This document shows, one piece after another, positions 7,633 through 15,736 of a stretch of 64,000 bases of DNA (the first letter of the stretch is position 1; every line of letters starts with the position of its first letter). Under the pieces are notes generated by a model. The model saw only the letters and a program-made list of their open reading frames with translations, was not told the DNA's origin and did no database searches. Origin of the DNA: JAFAGX01 sp035623255 (GTDB lineage Bacteria > Acidobacteriota > Terriglobia > Terriglobales > Acidobacteriaceae); contig DASPTU010000055.1 of NCBI GenBank assembly GCA_035623255.1, positions 1-64,000 of the forward strand, given 5' to 3'. The position numbers and the translations under genes were made by a program.

Positions 7633-8982
7633 TCATTTCATAAGACCGCATGCGGCCGCATAGTGATTCACGACTTCGAGAATCTTGTCATGAATCATGG
7701 CAACCGGGTTATTCGCGATGGCACCGGAACGTACCGCGACACTTTGGTTAGGCAAGAACTGGCTAATGATTGAGACCGGAGGGGGACTGGCAGTCAGGTT
7801 TGCCAGCAGCCGCTGCAGTGCGGCGGCTACTTCTGGCTGAGGCCAATAATACCGGCAACGATCACTCAAGCTATACTTGCGCGCTAACCGCAGTGCGTCC
7901 TCATCGCCGTGATAATAGCCTTTCCAGTATTCCGGATTGGCAAGCATGGCAGCTTCAAGAGATTCCCTGACATGCGAAATTGCGATTTCCTTCCGATTCC
8001 CCAGCCACTCCTCTTCCAGCATTGCCAGCGCAAACACCGCCTCTCGAAACGCAAAGGTCAGCCATGGGCCGACCTTCAGGATGGCGAAGTGGTCCTGGAC
8101 CATCTCACGTAAGGCTGGAGGCGACTGGTAGTCGGTGGAGTGCGCTTCATAAACCCTCTGCCATTGTCGGCTGGCAAATTGCGCCAGACCACGCGTTTTC
8201 TCGGGAACATAGGGGAAGACATCGGTATCGCCGAATTCCACGCCGGGTTGCACGACTAGAGCGATCACGCGCTCCCACGCCGCTTCGAGACCGCGCGTCC
8301 TGAATGCCTGCCGGGTCACTTCAACCGTCCCAGCCGCGTCTTCCGTTCGGGTCACGAGCGGTGCCTTCGATTCGCTGAGTTCGCCGCCCGGAATTGGTAC
8401 CTCCGTTCCGATTACGTATAGCGGCCTGGGCGATCCCGTCGGAAGTTCTTTGTACGCGTCTTCAGCAGCGCAGCACAAATCGGCTGCACGACCGCTAATG
8501 ACCTCGTCCGCAATTGGTTCAGACTCGCTTCCAGGATCTCCACCGAGACGCATGCTCGCATCCAGATGAATCTTCGTATAGCCGGCCAGGACGCACGCAC
8601 GCACAAGCTCGAGGGCTTTTTCCATAGCGCTGTGGGCATTTTCTTTGCGCCAGACATGGGGGCCGAGATGGTCGCCGCCAATCACCATTCGTTGAACTGG
8701 GAAATGCGACCCAACCGCGATTTCTCTTACGAAAGCAATGAACTGTGCCGGAGTTTGCCCCGTGTAACCTCCAAACTGGTTCACCTGGTTGGAAGTGGAT
8801 TCGATAAGCAGCAGGCTGCCGTCCCGCGTTGCCTGCAGCATGCCGGCCTCCAGCACAAAGCGATTGGCCGAGCAAATTGAATAAATGCCGACGGTCTTGC
8901 CCTGATGGTTCTGCCTGAGAATCTCGGCGAGTTGTGCAGTTGCGGTAGAGGGTCGGGTTAAGGGCTGGGCTGTCCCGGACAC
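7633..8982 (-). CDS. D-tagatose-1,6-bisphosphate aldolase subunit GatZ/KbaZ-like
   Basis: About 450 residues of the GatZ/KbaZ family: NHQGKTVGIYSICSANRFVL, VIGGDHLGPHVW, GYTKIHLDASM and YVIGTEVPIPGG. These proteins are the non-catalytic, chaperone-like partners of the class II aldolase that splits tagatose-1,6-bisphosphate. No GatY/KbaY catalytic subunit is in the window. A GTG at 8982 is preceded by GAGGGAG at good spacing; a TTG at 9003 would add seven residues. The gene follows the TonB receptor on the same strand after about 50 bp and probably shares its transcript. The neighbouring AgaS-like, PfkB and DeoR genes fit a galactosamine/tagatose pathway. Confidence 0.87.
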   Translation of the reverse strand: MSGTAQPLTRPSTATAQLAEILRQNHQGKTVGIYSICSANRFVLEAGMLQATRDGSLLLIESTSNQVNQFGGYTGQTPAQFIAFVREIAVGSHFPVQRMVIGGDHLGPHVWRKENAHSAMEKALELVRACVLAGYTKIHLDASMRLGGDPGSESEPIADEVISGRAADLCCAAEDAYKELPTGSPRPLYVIGTEVPIPGGELSESKAPLVTRTEDAAGTVEVTRQAFRTRGLEAAWERVIALVVQPGVEFGDTDVFPYVPEKTRGLAQFASRQWQRVYEAHSTDYQSPPALREMVQDHFAILKVGPWLTFAFREAVFALAMLEEEWLGNRKEIAISHVRESLEAAMLANPEYWKGYYHGDEDALRLARKYSLSDRCRYYWPQPEVAAALQRLLANLTASPPPVSIISQFLPNQSVAVRSGAIANNPVAMIHDKILEVVNHYAAACGLMK

Positions 8983-9030
8983 TGCAGTCTTCTCCCTCTG
9001 CAAGACGGATGCGAATCCGCAACCACAAAA

Positions 9031-12000
9031 CTAGAAATAGAACTTCATCGCGAATTGAATGAAGCGTGGATCGCGGGCGGCAATCGCCTGCCCGAATTGC
9101 GGGGTTCCGAATTCCACAGCTACCGGCTCTTGGCTGATCGCACCGGGAGGTCCCAACAGCGGATTCACGTGGTTCCAGACATTGAAGAATTCTGCCCGGA
9201 ACTCAAGGTGCGTCTGCTCACGAATCGGAAAAAGTTTGAAAATCGAGATGTCCCAGTCCTGCAGCCCGGGTCCGCGCACAATGTTCCTGCCGGCATTCCC
9301 AAAGGTGAAGAAGGTCGTATTGTCGACGAATGCGCAGGTGTTAAACAACGTTCCAGGAACGCACGGCTTCCCGTTAGGATTTCCCACAACATTCGGCCTC
9401 ACTTCGAAAAATCCGACTGTTCCTCCGCCATCAGAAGTGGAAACGTTCGTTACGGCATTCGTAATTGTGAACCAGTTACCCGTCTGTGCCGTCGTGATGC
9501 CCGCCATTTGCCAATTCCCGATGATCTGGTTCAAAACGCCGCTGGCATTTCGGCCCAGTGCTCTCCCCTTCCCAAAGGGCAAACTATAGGCGTAATTGAC
9601 AACAAAACGGTGATGCACGTCGATGTCTGAGTTGCCATATTCGAGTCCGGGAAATAGCTGGTTGCGGAAGTCGCCGTTGTTCAAAGACCCGAGGCTCGCG
9701 CTCGACGCATCGTCGAGGGCATGGGAGTAAGTATAAGAAGCGCCGAACTGTAGTCCATTGGACAATCTCTTTTCCACGTGGACTTGCAGCGCATTGTAGT
9801 TGGAAATGTCGTTGGCACGGAGTGTGTCGATGGTTCCATCAACTGCTGGAAACGGGCGCCTGGGCGCGGTTGGACAATTCTGAGGAGTGTTTCCGTTGCT
9901 CGTGCAAAACGTCACATTTGGCGGCGCCTGATTTCCGTTGTACATCCCATAGAGATCTGCTCCGTGGGAGCCGGCGTACGAAACCTCCAACACCGTCTGG
10001 CTGGGCAACTGATACTCAAACCCGAGGTGCCACTGCTGGGTGTAGGGCGTCGCCAAGTGCTGACTTTCAGAAAATAGTGTCGGGGTATTCGGATCTATTA
10101 ATGAACTTGCCGGAAAGCCCTGAGACAGGACGTTCAAGCCTGCGATAGAGCAATCCGGTCCATTCGGATTTGCCGCTGACAAGAAACACGGCTGGGTGAA
10201 GTTTTGTGTCACGAAGAAGGGTGGATTGAAGCCAGGGCTTGGGTTCGAAAACGGTCCGTTCTCTTCGCCGCCATAGAAGATTCCATAGCCCGCTCGCAGG
10301 ACCAGCTTATCTGTAACCTGGTACGCGAGCCCAAGCCGGGGTGCGAAATTAGTCAGCTTCGGCGAAATCAAGCCGGGGGAGCCGTTGCGCTGGATCGGAA
10401 TGATGCCCGCCAGGGTGGGGGTTAATTGCGCGTTCTGGCCTTTGGGAACGACCAGAGAACCAGTCGAAAAATCGAAATTAGCTTCTTCGTTATCTCGCGC
10501 CTTAACCACGGTAAACAGCTCATAGCGAAGCCCCAAATTCAGCGTCAGCTTGCGGGTAGCGCGAAAGTCATCTTGGGCAAACCAGGCATAGTCACCGCGG
10601 TGGTAGTCGACGTTGTGTTGGTTCGTCAGCGTCCCCCCATCCGGGATTCCCAACAAGAAAGTAGCGAATGCTTCCCCTCCCGTGGTTGGAGCGGCAGGAT
10701 TGTCCGTGAAATCGCTGGCGAAGTTCATAGTTCCCCGCGAAGCGGCCGGCTGAAAGATCGTGAATTCGACAAAGCGTAATTCTGTTCCAAACTTCATCGA
10801 ATGCCGGCCATGCACCTTCGTCAGGTTTTCAGCGATTACGTATGCATTCTGCTTCTCGATCGACGGTAGGAAACCGGAGCTGCCAATTGCCGCTGTGCCA
10901 TCGTTAATGGAAATGCTCGGCAATCCGCCATTGTCAAGTCCCGGTGGAACCCCCGGAAACCCTAATTGTGCCGCGACATTTGTGTTGTAGTTGAGTTGAA
11001 AGCGGTGCGAATTGATGCGGTTATAGCCGATCCGCAATTCATTGATCATGCTGCCGGAAAAGGTGTGAGTCTCGCTGATCGCCGCACTACGGTAGGAGTC
11101 ATCCTGATACCCATCCTGAAACGCACCCCCGTCGAGCGCATTGTTAAACGGCGAAGGAATGAAGCTGGGCTGATGCTCGTAGCTGAATCGGCCAAACAGC
11201 GAATCACGGTCACTAATCGTGTGATCGACACGAATATCAAAATTGTTTTGACTCGTCTGTCTCTTCGGCTCCGCCAGGAAATTGGAACCATTAAGATTCA
11301 CGTTAGGTGTGGGGAACAGGGCCGAGAGGCGGGCCGCCAGTGAATCGATTAGCCCCTTGGGAAATATGTTCGTGGGGTTGCCTGCAGCATCGACCCCGAT
11401 CGGCACCCCACAAAAACCGTTGGGGAATTGTTTCGAAGGCGTCACTTGCTGGGTCAAGCGGGTGTTGAAAATCTCACCCTTATAGGTGGGGTGCCCGTTG
11501 CAGTCCTGGGCCACTTGACTCGTCAGACTGCCGTTCGTGTCCACCGCCATCACAGGCGTCGTCGTTAGAAACGACGAAAAATCACCGCCAATCTCGGCCG
11601 GCGTCGGGACGAGCACTAATTGCGGCAGTGCCTGGCGGATGCGAAGACCTTCGTAGTCCCCAAAGAAGAAGGTCTTGTTCTTGATGATCGGCCCGCCAAG
11701 AGTCGCGCCAAACTGGTTTTGCTGGTACGGCTGGCGGCCAAATGCATCGAAAGCGTTGCGAGCATCGAGTTTGTCATTTCTGAAAAACTCGTAGACATCG
11801 CCATGAAAGCCGTTCGTGCCGGACTTGATCACCGCGTTCATGACCGCGCCGTTGCCACGGCCGAATTCCGCACTATAGGAGTTGGTCTGAACCTTGAATT
11901 CAGCCAAAGCATCGACCGAAGGTTGAATCACGTAGGCACTTCCGTTCAGTACATCGCCCAGATCGGAATTGTTATCGATGCCATCAAGCTGAAAATTGTT

Positions 12001-12600
12001 CTGCAACGAACGCGATCCGTTGGAGCTGAACCCAAACGACTGCTCCACTCGCGAACCTGGTTCGGCAGGGCCGACGCCAGCCCCTAGCAGCGCGAGCTGG
12101 GCATAATTTCTGCCGTTCAGGGGTAGGGTTTGCATGGTATGGCTATCCTGCACCTGGCCGAGTTCCGAAGTCTCAGTTTGGAGCTGCGGCCCTTCGGTCG
12201 TGATAGTGACCGTCTCCGAAATGCTCCCAACTCGGAGCTTGGCATTGACCGCCGGCTGCGCCTGCACATCGACTTTGACCGGTCCCAGTACGGCCTTTTG
12301 AAAGCCCTGCTTTTCGACGGTCACGGTGTAGCGGCCAATCTTCAGCGGACTGACTACGTATTCGCCCTGTGTGTTCGTGCTGGTCGTAACCGTGATGCCG
12401 CGATCCACGTCAGTGATCGTAATCTTCGCCGCACCGACGACAGCACCACTCGGATCGGTCACGATTCCCGTGATCCCTCCGGTGTCTTTTTGAGCGAAGG
12501 CCGCGACCCAGCTAATCGCTACGATCGCAGTGAGGGTGAAGGTGCGAAAACGAAAAAGGCCGTGGCACGGCCGCAGAGAGCGGAACATGGACCGAAACAT
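9031..12600 (-). CDS. TonB-dependent receptor with carboxypeptidase-regulatory N-terminal domain
   Basis: 1189 residues. A signal peptide at about 1-37 (ending VAAFAQ) is followed by a CarboxypepD_reg-like Ig fold (TGGITGIVTDPSGAVVGAAK, about 40-125). Then come a plug region (ETSELGQVQDSHTMQTLPLN, LDGIDNNSDLGDVLNG) and a long beta-barrel that ends in RFIQFAMKFYF. This is the Oar/SusC-like type so abundant in Acidobacteriota, used to import oligosaccharides or other large ligands across the outer membrane. The start is firm: GGAGG lies five bases before the ATG at 12600. It is upstream of gatZ and divergent from the DeoR gene, so its substrate is probably a galactosamine- or galactose-containing glycan. 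Confidence 0.92.
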   Translation of the reverse strand: MFRSMFRSLRPCHGLFRFRTFTLTAIVAISWVAAFAQKDTGGITGIVTDPSGAVVGAAKITITDVDRGITVTTSTNTQGEYVVSPLKIGRYTVTVEKQGFQKAVLGPVKVDVQAQPAVNAKLRVGSISETVTITTEGPQLQTETSELGQVQDSHTMQTLPLNGRNYAQLALLGAGVGPAEPGSRVEQSFGFSSNGSRSLQNNFQLDGIDNNSDLGDVLNGSAYVIQPSVDALAEFKVQTNSYSAEFGRGNGAVMNAVIKSGTNGFHGDVYEFFRNDKLDARNAFDAFGRQPYQQNQFGATLGGPIIKNKTFFFGDYEGLRIRQALPQLVLVPTPAEIGGDFSSFLTTTPVMAVDTNGSLTSQVAQDCNGHPTYKGEIFNTRLTQQVTPSKQFPNGFCGVPIGVDAAGNPTNIFPKGLIDSLAARLSALFPTPNVNLNGSNFLAEPKRQTSQNNFDIRVDHTISDRDSLFGRFSYEHQPSFIPSPFNNALDGGAFQDGYQDDSYRSAAISETHTFSGSMINELRIGYNRINSHRFQLNYNTNVAAQLGFPGVPPGLDNGGLPSISINDGTAAIGSSGFLPSIEKQNAYVIAENLTKVHGRHSMKFGTELRFVEFTIFQPAASRGTMNFASDFTDNPAAPTTGGEAFATFLLGIPDGGTLTNQHNVDYHRGDYAWFAQDDFRATRKLTLNLGLRYELFTVVKARDNEEANFDFSTGSLVVPKGQNAQLTPTLAGIIPIQRNGSPGLISPKLTNFAPRLGLAYQVTDKLVLRAGYGIFYGGEENGPFSNPSPGFNPPFFVTQNFTQPCFLSAANPNGPDCSIAGLNVLSQGFPASSLIDPNTPTLFSESQHLATPYTQQWHLGFEYQLPSQTVLEVSYAGSHGADLYGMYNGNQAPPNVTFCTSNGNTPQNCPTAPRRPFPAVDGTIDTLRANDISNYNALQVHVEKRLSNGLQFGASYTYSHALDDASSASLGSLNNGDFRNQLFPGLEYGNSDIDVHHRFVVNYAYSLPFGKGRALGRNASGVLNQIIGNWQMAGITTAQTGNWFTITNAVTNVSTSDGGGTVGFFEVRPNVVGNPNGKPCVPGTLFNTCAFVDNTTFFTFGNAGRNIVRGPGLQDWDISIFKLFPIREQTHLEFRAEFFNVWNHVNPLLGPPGAISQEPVAVEFGTPQFGQAIAARDPRFIQFAMKFYF

Positions 12601-12645
12601 ATGGGCCTCCTGATGAGCCCGCCAAAGGTTCGGAGAGAGCCGGGG

Positions 12646-12670
12646 CTTTCGTATTATTTCGATTTCATAC
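12646..12670 (-). promoter_or_regulatory. Operator-like motif upstream of the TonB receptor gene
   Basis: On the minus strand TCGAAATAATACGAAAG lies about 46-62 bases before the receptor ATG. It matches 12 of 17 positions of the motif found before the GH36-like gene (17961-17984) and resembles the one before the DeoR-family gene. DeoR/AgaR proteins bind A/T-rich repeats of this general kind. The assignment is inferred from shared sequence and placement. Confidence 0.4.
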
Positions 12671-12808
12671 TATTAGTTACGGACATGGCAGAAGTCAAGC
12701 GCAAAAATTAGCCGGTTGCAAGACAGATACCGCCGGAGAATACCTCCGGACGTTGCCACCGGCGAAACTCCGGCTTCTCCCCAACTGCACTGAAACTTTT
12801 ATTGGACA

Positions 12809-12832
12809 AACGAAAGTAAACGTTATAAAAGG
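12809..12832 (+). promoter_or_regulatory. Operator-like motif upstream of the DeoR/AgaR-like gene
   Basis: A 24-bp stretch starting AACGAAAGTAAACG sits about 42-65 bases before the likely DeoR start. It agrees at 18 of 24 positions with the stretch at 17961-17984 upstream of the GH36-like gene. It continues into more A-rich repeats up to 12850, as in tandem operators of DeoR-family repressors. It probably mediates autoregulation. Confidence 0.45.
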
Positions 12833-12873
12833 AAATAGAAAACAAAAGGGCAAGACGGTAGCGGTTCCGGGTC

Positions 12874-13650
12874 TTGCGGCCAACTGCCGTGCTCAACGAA
12901 GAACGTCGACGCGCCATTATCGAATTTGTGAACCGCGACGGCCGCGTGCTGGTAGCGGATCTTGCCCGTCGCTTCCATACCTCACAGGTCACAATCCGTA
13001 AGGACCTGGAATTGCTGCACACCCAAAGGCAGCTGCATCGCACCCATGGTGGCGCCTTGCCTTCGCGCGAGGGAGCTCTGGACGACCCCACGATTCGCCA
13101 AAAGGAACAGCTTCATCGCCGAGAAAAGACCCTGATCGCAACAGCGGCGGCGCGCATGGTGCAGAAAGGTCAAGTCGTAATTCTGGACTCCGGCACCACC
13201 ACGACCGCCGTCGCCCGGGCGTTGCGTGACCATCAGAATCTTACGGTGATCACAAACGCGGTAAACATTGCCGCCGAGTTAGCGGGTACTCCGGTTGATG
13301 TCATCCTGACCGGAGGCACACTGCGCAAGAATTCCTTTTCCCTGGTTGGCCCGATGGCCGAGGATACCTTGCGTCGCCTTAATGCCGATCTCCTTTTTCT
13401 AGGGGTGGACGGTTTCGATGTTCGCTATGGGCTCACTACCCCGAATTTGCTGGAAGCGAAAGTGAATCGGGTGATGATGGAGGTAGCGCAATACACCGTG
13501 TTGGTTTGCGATTCAAGCAAGTTCGGGCGACGCAGTCTGTCGCTTATCGCTCCGACTTCGGCCATGCATGAAATCATCACCGATCGCGGCATTCCAAGAT
13601 CCGATTTGCGCGCACTGAAAAAAGCCGGAATTGAGGTCACTCTTGTCTAA
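12874..13650 (+). CDS. DeoR-family transcriptional regulator (AgaR-like)
   Basis: 258 residues. The N-terminal winged helix-turn-helix is of DeoR type (ERRRAIIEFVNRDGRVLVAD, then FHTSQVTIRKDLELL, RTHGGAL). The C-terminal sugar-phosphate sensor domain carries the family motifs LDSGTTTTAVARAL, VITNAVNIAAEL, LTGGTLR, LLFLGVDGFD and VCDSSKFGRRS. It probably represses the surrounding sugar genes until a phosphorylated sugar binds. The start is TTG at 12874 or GTG at 12889; neither has a strong ribosome site. It overlaps or abuts the SIS-domain gene and begins the plus-strand operon deoR-SIS-pfkB. Confidence 0.9.
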   Translation: MRPTAVLNEERRRAIIEFVNRDGRVLVADLARRFHTSQVTIRKDLELLHTQRQLHRTHGGALPSREGALDDPTIRQKEQLHRREKTLIATAAARMVQKGQVVILDSGTTTTAVARALRDHQNLTVITNAVNIAAELAGTPVDVILTGGTLRKNSFSLVGPMAEDTLRRLNADLLFLGVDGFDVRYGLTTPNLLEAKVNRVMMEVAQYTVLVCDSSKFGRRSLSLIAPTSAMHEIITDRGIPRSDLRALKKAGIEVTLV

Positions 13651-14782
13651 TTCAATGCACCCCAACCAGCCATCCGACGGTCACCAGCCCACAAAAGCGC
13701 CCGGTGCATATAGTCTGGCGGAGATTCTCTCGCAGCCACAATCTTGGGCTTCTTGCCTTCGCGAGGTGAGCGAAAGCGGAATATTGGAGCAGGTTCGAGA
13801 TCAATTCATAAATTGCGATGACTACCTCTTCATGGGCTGTGGTTCCAGCTACTATGTCGCGCTGTGCGCAGCCGCAACCATGACTGCTTTCACTGGCCGC
13901 CGCGCTCGCGCCATCCCGGCTTCGGAAATCTTGCTCTATCCCGAGCTCGTTCTGGCAGCGACGAAGCATTTCCTGCCAGTGCTCATTTCACGCTCCGGCC
14001 AAACTTCAGAAGTGTTGCAAGCCGCTGAACTGCTGCGCTCACGGTCGATCCCGACTCTTGCAATTTCCTGCGCCGAAGGCCAGGCACTCGAAGGGTTGGC
14101 GTCACTAACCATTACAGTCCCGTCAGCGGACGAAAAAAGCACCGTGATGACCCGATCCTTTACTTCCATGCTGCTGATCCTGCAGGCTTTGGCGGCCAAA
14201 ATCGGCAATAATGCAGAAGCTTCTGAGCGCCTGGCCAGAATCCCTGAACTCGCTACGCCTTCGCTAGGTACGTTAGCAGAGAAAATACGGGCTTTCGTTG
14301 CGCAACACCGCTCTGCCGACTACGTCTGTCTCGGACAAGGACCATTCTTCGGCCTTGCCTGTGAGTATGCCCTTAAGGTCACTGAAATGTCGGTTTCGTA
14401 TGCGCAGGCCTTTCACACTCTCGAATTTCGTCACGGACCGAAATCCATTGTCGCTCCGGAAGTGTTGTTGATCTTTCTGATCTCAGGACAGGGACGCGAT
14501 GCCGAATGCGAAATGCTGGAGGAGATAAAATCGCTTGGCGGCACGACACTCGTCGTCGCCAATCATGCCAACAACCGTGTGCGCGCCTCCGCCGATTTCC
14601 TGGTTGACCTGTCAGTCGACGCGCCAGAGATTGCTTTGCTTGCACCTTCGCTTGTTCCAGGGCAACTGCTTGGGCTCTACACGGGCCTAAAGAAAGGCCT
14701 CGATCCCGATACACCTCGAAATCTGAGCCGTTCTGTGATCCTCGGCGATGCCTCCCACAAGACAGAACATGCCGCGCTTTGA
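13643..14782 (+). CDS. SIS-domain sugar isomerase/deaminase, AgaS-like
   Basis: About 380 residues with two SIS (sugar isomerase) domains. The first has FMGCGSSYYVALCAAATMTA and ISRSGQTSEVLQAAELLRS. The second has VCLGQGPFFGLACEYALKVT and TLEFRHGPKSI. These are the GlmS-C/AgaS type motifs for binding a sugar phosphate. In Aga loci AgaS acts as galactosamine-6-phosphate isomerase/deaminase giving tagatose-6-phosphate; that role is inferred here from the neighbours. A TTG at 13643 has GAGG six bases upstream and overlaps the regulator's end; an ATG at 13655 is the alternative. It overlaps the next gene. Confidence 0.85.
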   Translation: MSNSMHPNQPSDGHQPTKAPGAYSLAEILSQPQSWASCLREVSESGILEQVRDQFINCDDYLFMGCGSSYYVALCAAATMTAFTGRRARAIPASEILLYPELVLAATKHFLPVLISRSGQTSEVLQAAELLRSRSIPTLAISCAEGQALEGLASLTITVPSADEKSTVMTRSFTSMLLILQALAAKIGNNAEASERLARIPELATPSLGTLAEKIRAFVAQHRSADYVCLGQGPFFGLACEYALKVTEMSVSYAQAFHTLEFRHGPKSIVAPEVLLIFLISGQGRDAECEMLEEIKSLGGTTLVVANHANNRVRASADFLVDLSVDAPEIALLAPSLVPGQLLGLYTGLKKGLDPDTPRNLSRSVILGDASHKTEHAAL

Positions 14783-15719
14783 TGTCACCATCGCCGGCGA
14801 ACTGAATCTCGACCTGATCCTTTACGGCCTGCCTGCCGAGCTTCCCCGCGAACGCGAGCTTTTGGCCGATCGAATGATGCTCACGCTCGGATCGTCATCC
14901 GCTATCGTGGCGCACAATCTGGCCTCTCTAGGCAGCCGTGTGGGTTTTCAATCTCGAATCGGCGAGGATGATTTTGGCCAGATCGCGCTCACGCGTCTGT
15001 CCGCAAGCGGCGTTGATGCATCGCTTGTTCGCCGCTCTTCAACCTCAAACACCGGATTGACCGTGATCTTGCAGCACGATCCCTGGCGCAACATTCTCAC
15101 TTATAGCGGGACTATCTCGGAGCTGAAGGTCGCGGATCTCGACCTGGACTATCTTTCCAACTCCCGCCACTTTCACCTCTCGTCGTTTTATCTGCAGAAT
15201 AGCTTGCGACCCGACATCCCGGAGTTATTCCGCCGCCTGAAAGCCGCCGGATTGACCATCTCGCTTGACACCAATGACGATCCCGAGAATCGCTGGTCAG
15301 GTCTCGAAGATGTATTGCGCTACGTTGATGTTTTCCTGCCGAACGAGCGCGAAGCCTGCAAGATCGCGCACACGGATAATCTTGATCAGGCGATTGCCAA
15401 ACTCTCGGAGCTTGTTCCGATCCTGGTGGTAAAGCTCGGTTCAAAAGGTGCCATCGCGCGGCGTGGAGCCGAGGAAGTACAAGCCGCGGCCGTTTGCGTC
15501 ACGATGGTGGATCCTGTCGGTGCGGGTGATAGTTTCGATGCCGGATTTCTGCATCACTACATTCGAGGGGCCGACCTCGCCACCTGCCTGGCTTGGGGAA
15601 ATTTGGCTGGGGCGCTTTCGACGACCAAGCCTGGCGGAACCGAAGCCTTTCGCGACTCCACTCACCGAAAACGATTCTTCGGCGAGCATACATCTGCGCA
15701 CTCAAGGCTTAGTACGTGA
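14769..15719 (+). CDS. PfkB-family carbohydrate kinase
   Basis: About 316 residues of the ribokinase/PfkB fold. It opens with the beta strand FDVTIAGELNLDLILYG, has GSSSAIVAHNLASLGSRVGF near residue 40, and ends with the catalytic signature DPVGAGDSFDAGFLHHYIRG, whose Asp is the general base. In this context the likely substrate is tagatose-6-phosphate or a related hexose phosphate, feeding the aldolase for which gatZ supplies a subunit. The start at 14769 lies inside the end of the SIS gene; an ATG seven codons earlier is also possible. It is the last gene of the plus-strand operon and runs convergently toward the glycosidase gene. Confidence 0.88.
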   Translation: MPRFDVTIAGELNLDLILYGLPAELPRERELLADRMMLTLGSSSAIVAHNLASLGSRVGFQSRIGEDDFGQIALTRLSASGVDASLVRRSSTSNTGLTVILQHDPWRNILTYSGTISELKVADLDLDYLSNSRHFHLSSFYLQNSLRPDIPELFRRLKAAGLTISLDTNDDPENRWSGLEDVLRYVDVFLPNEREACKIAHTDNLDQAIAKLSELVPILVVKLGSKGAIARRGAEEVQAAAVCVTMVDPVGAGDSFDAGFLHHYIRGADLATCLAWGNLAGALSTTKPGGTEAFRDSTHRKRFFGEHTSAHSRLST

Positions 15720-15736
15720 GAGGCTTTGCTTTGGTC

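Noticed and set aside
9055..12087. Several plus-strand open frames inside the TonB receptor gene
   Set aside because: All are antisense shadows of a strongly supported 1189-residue coding sequence.
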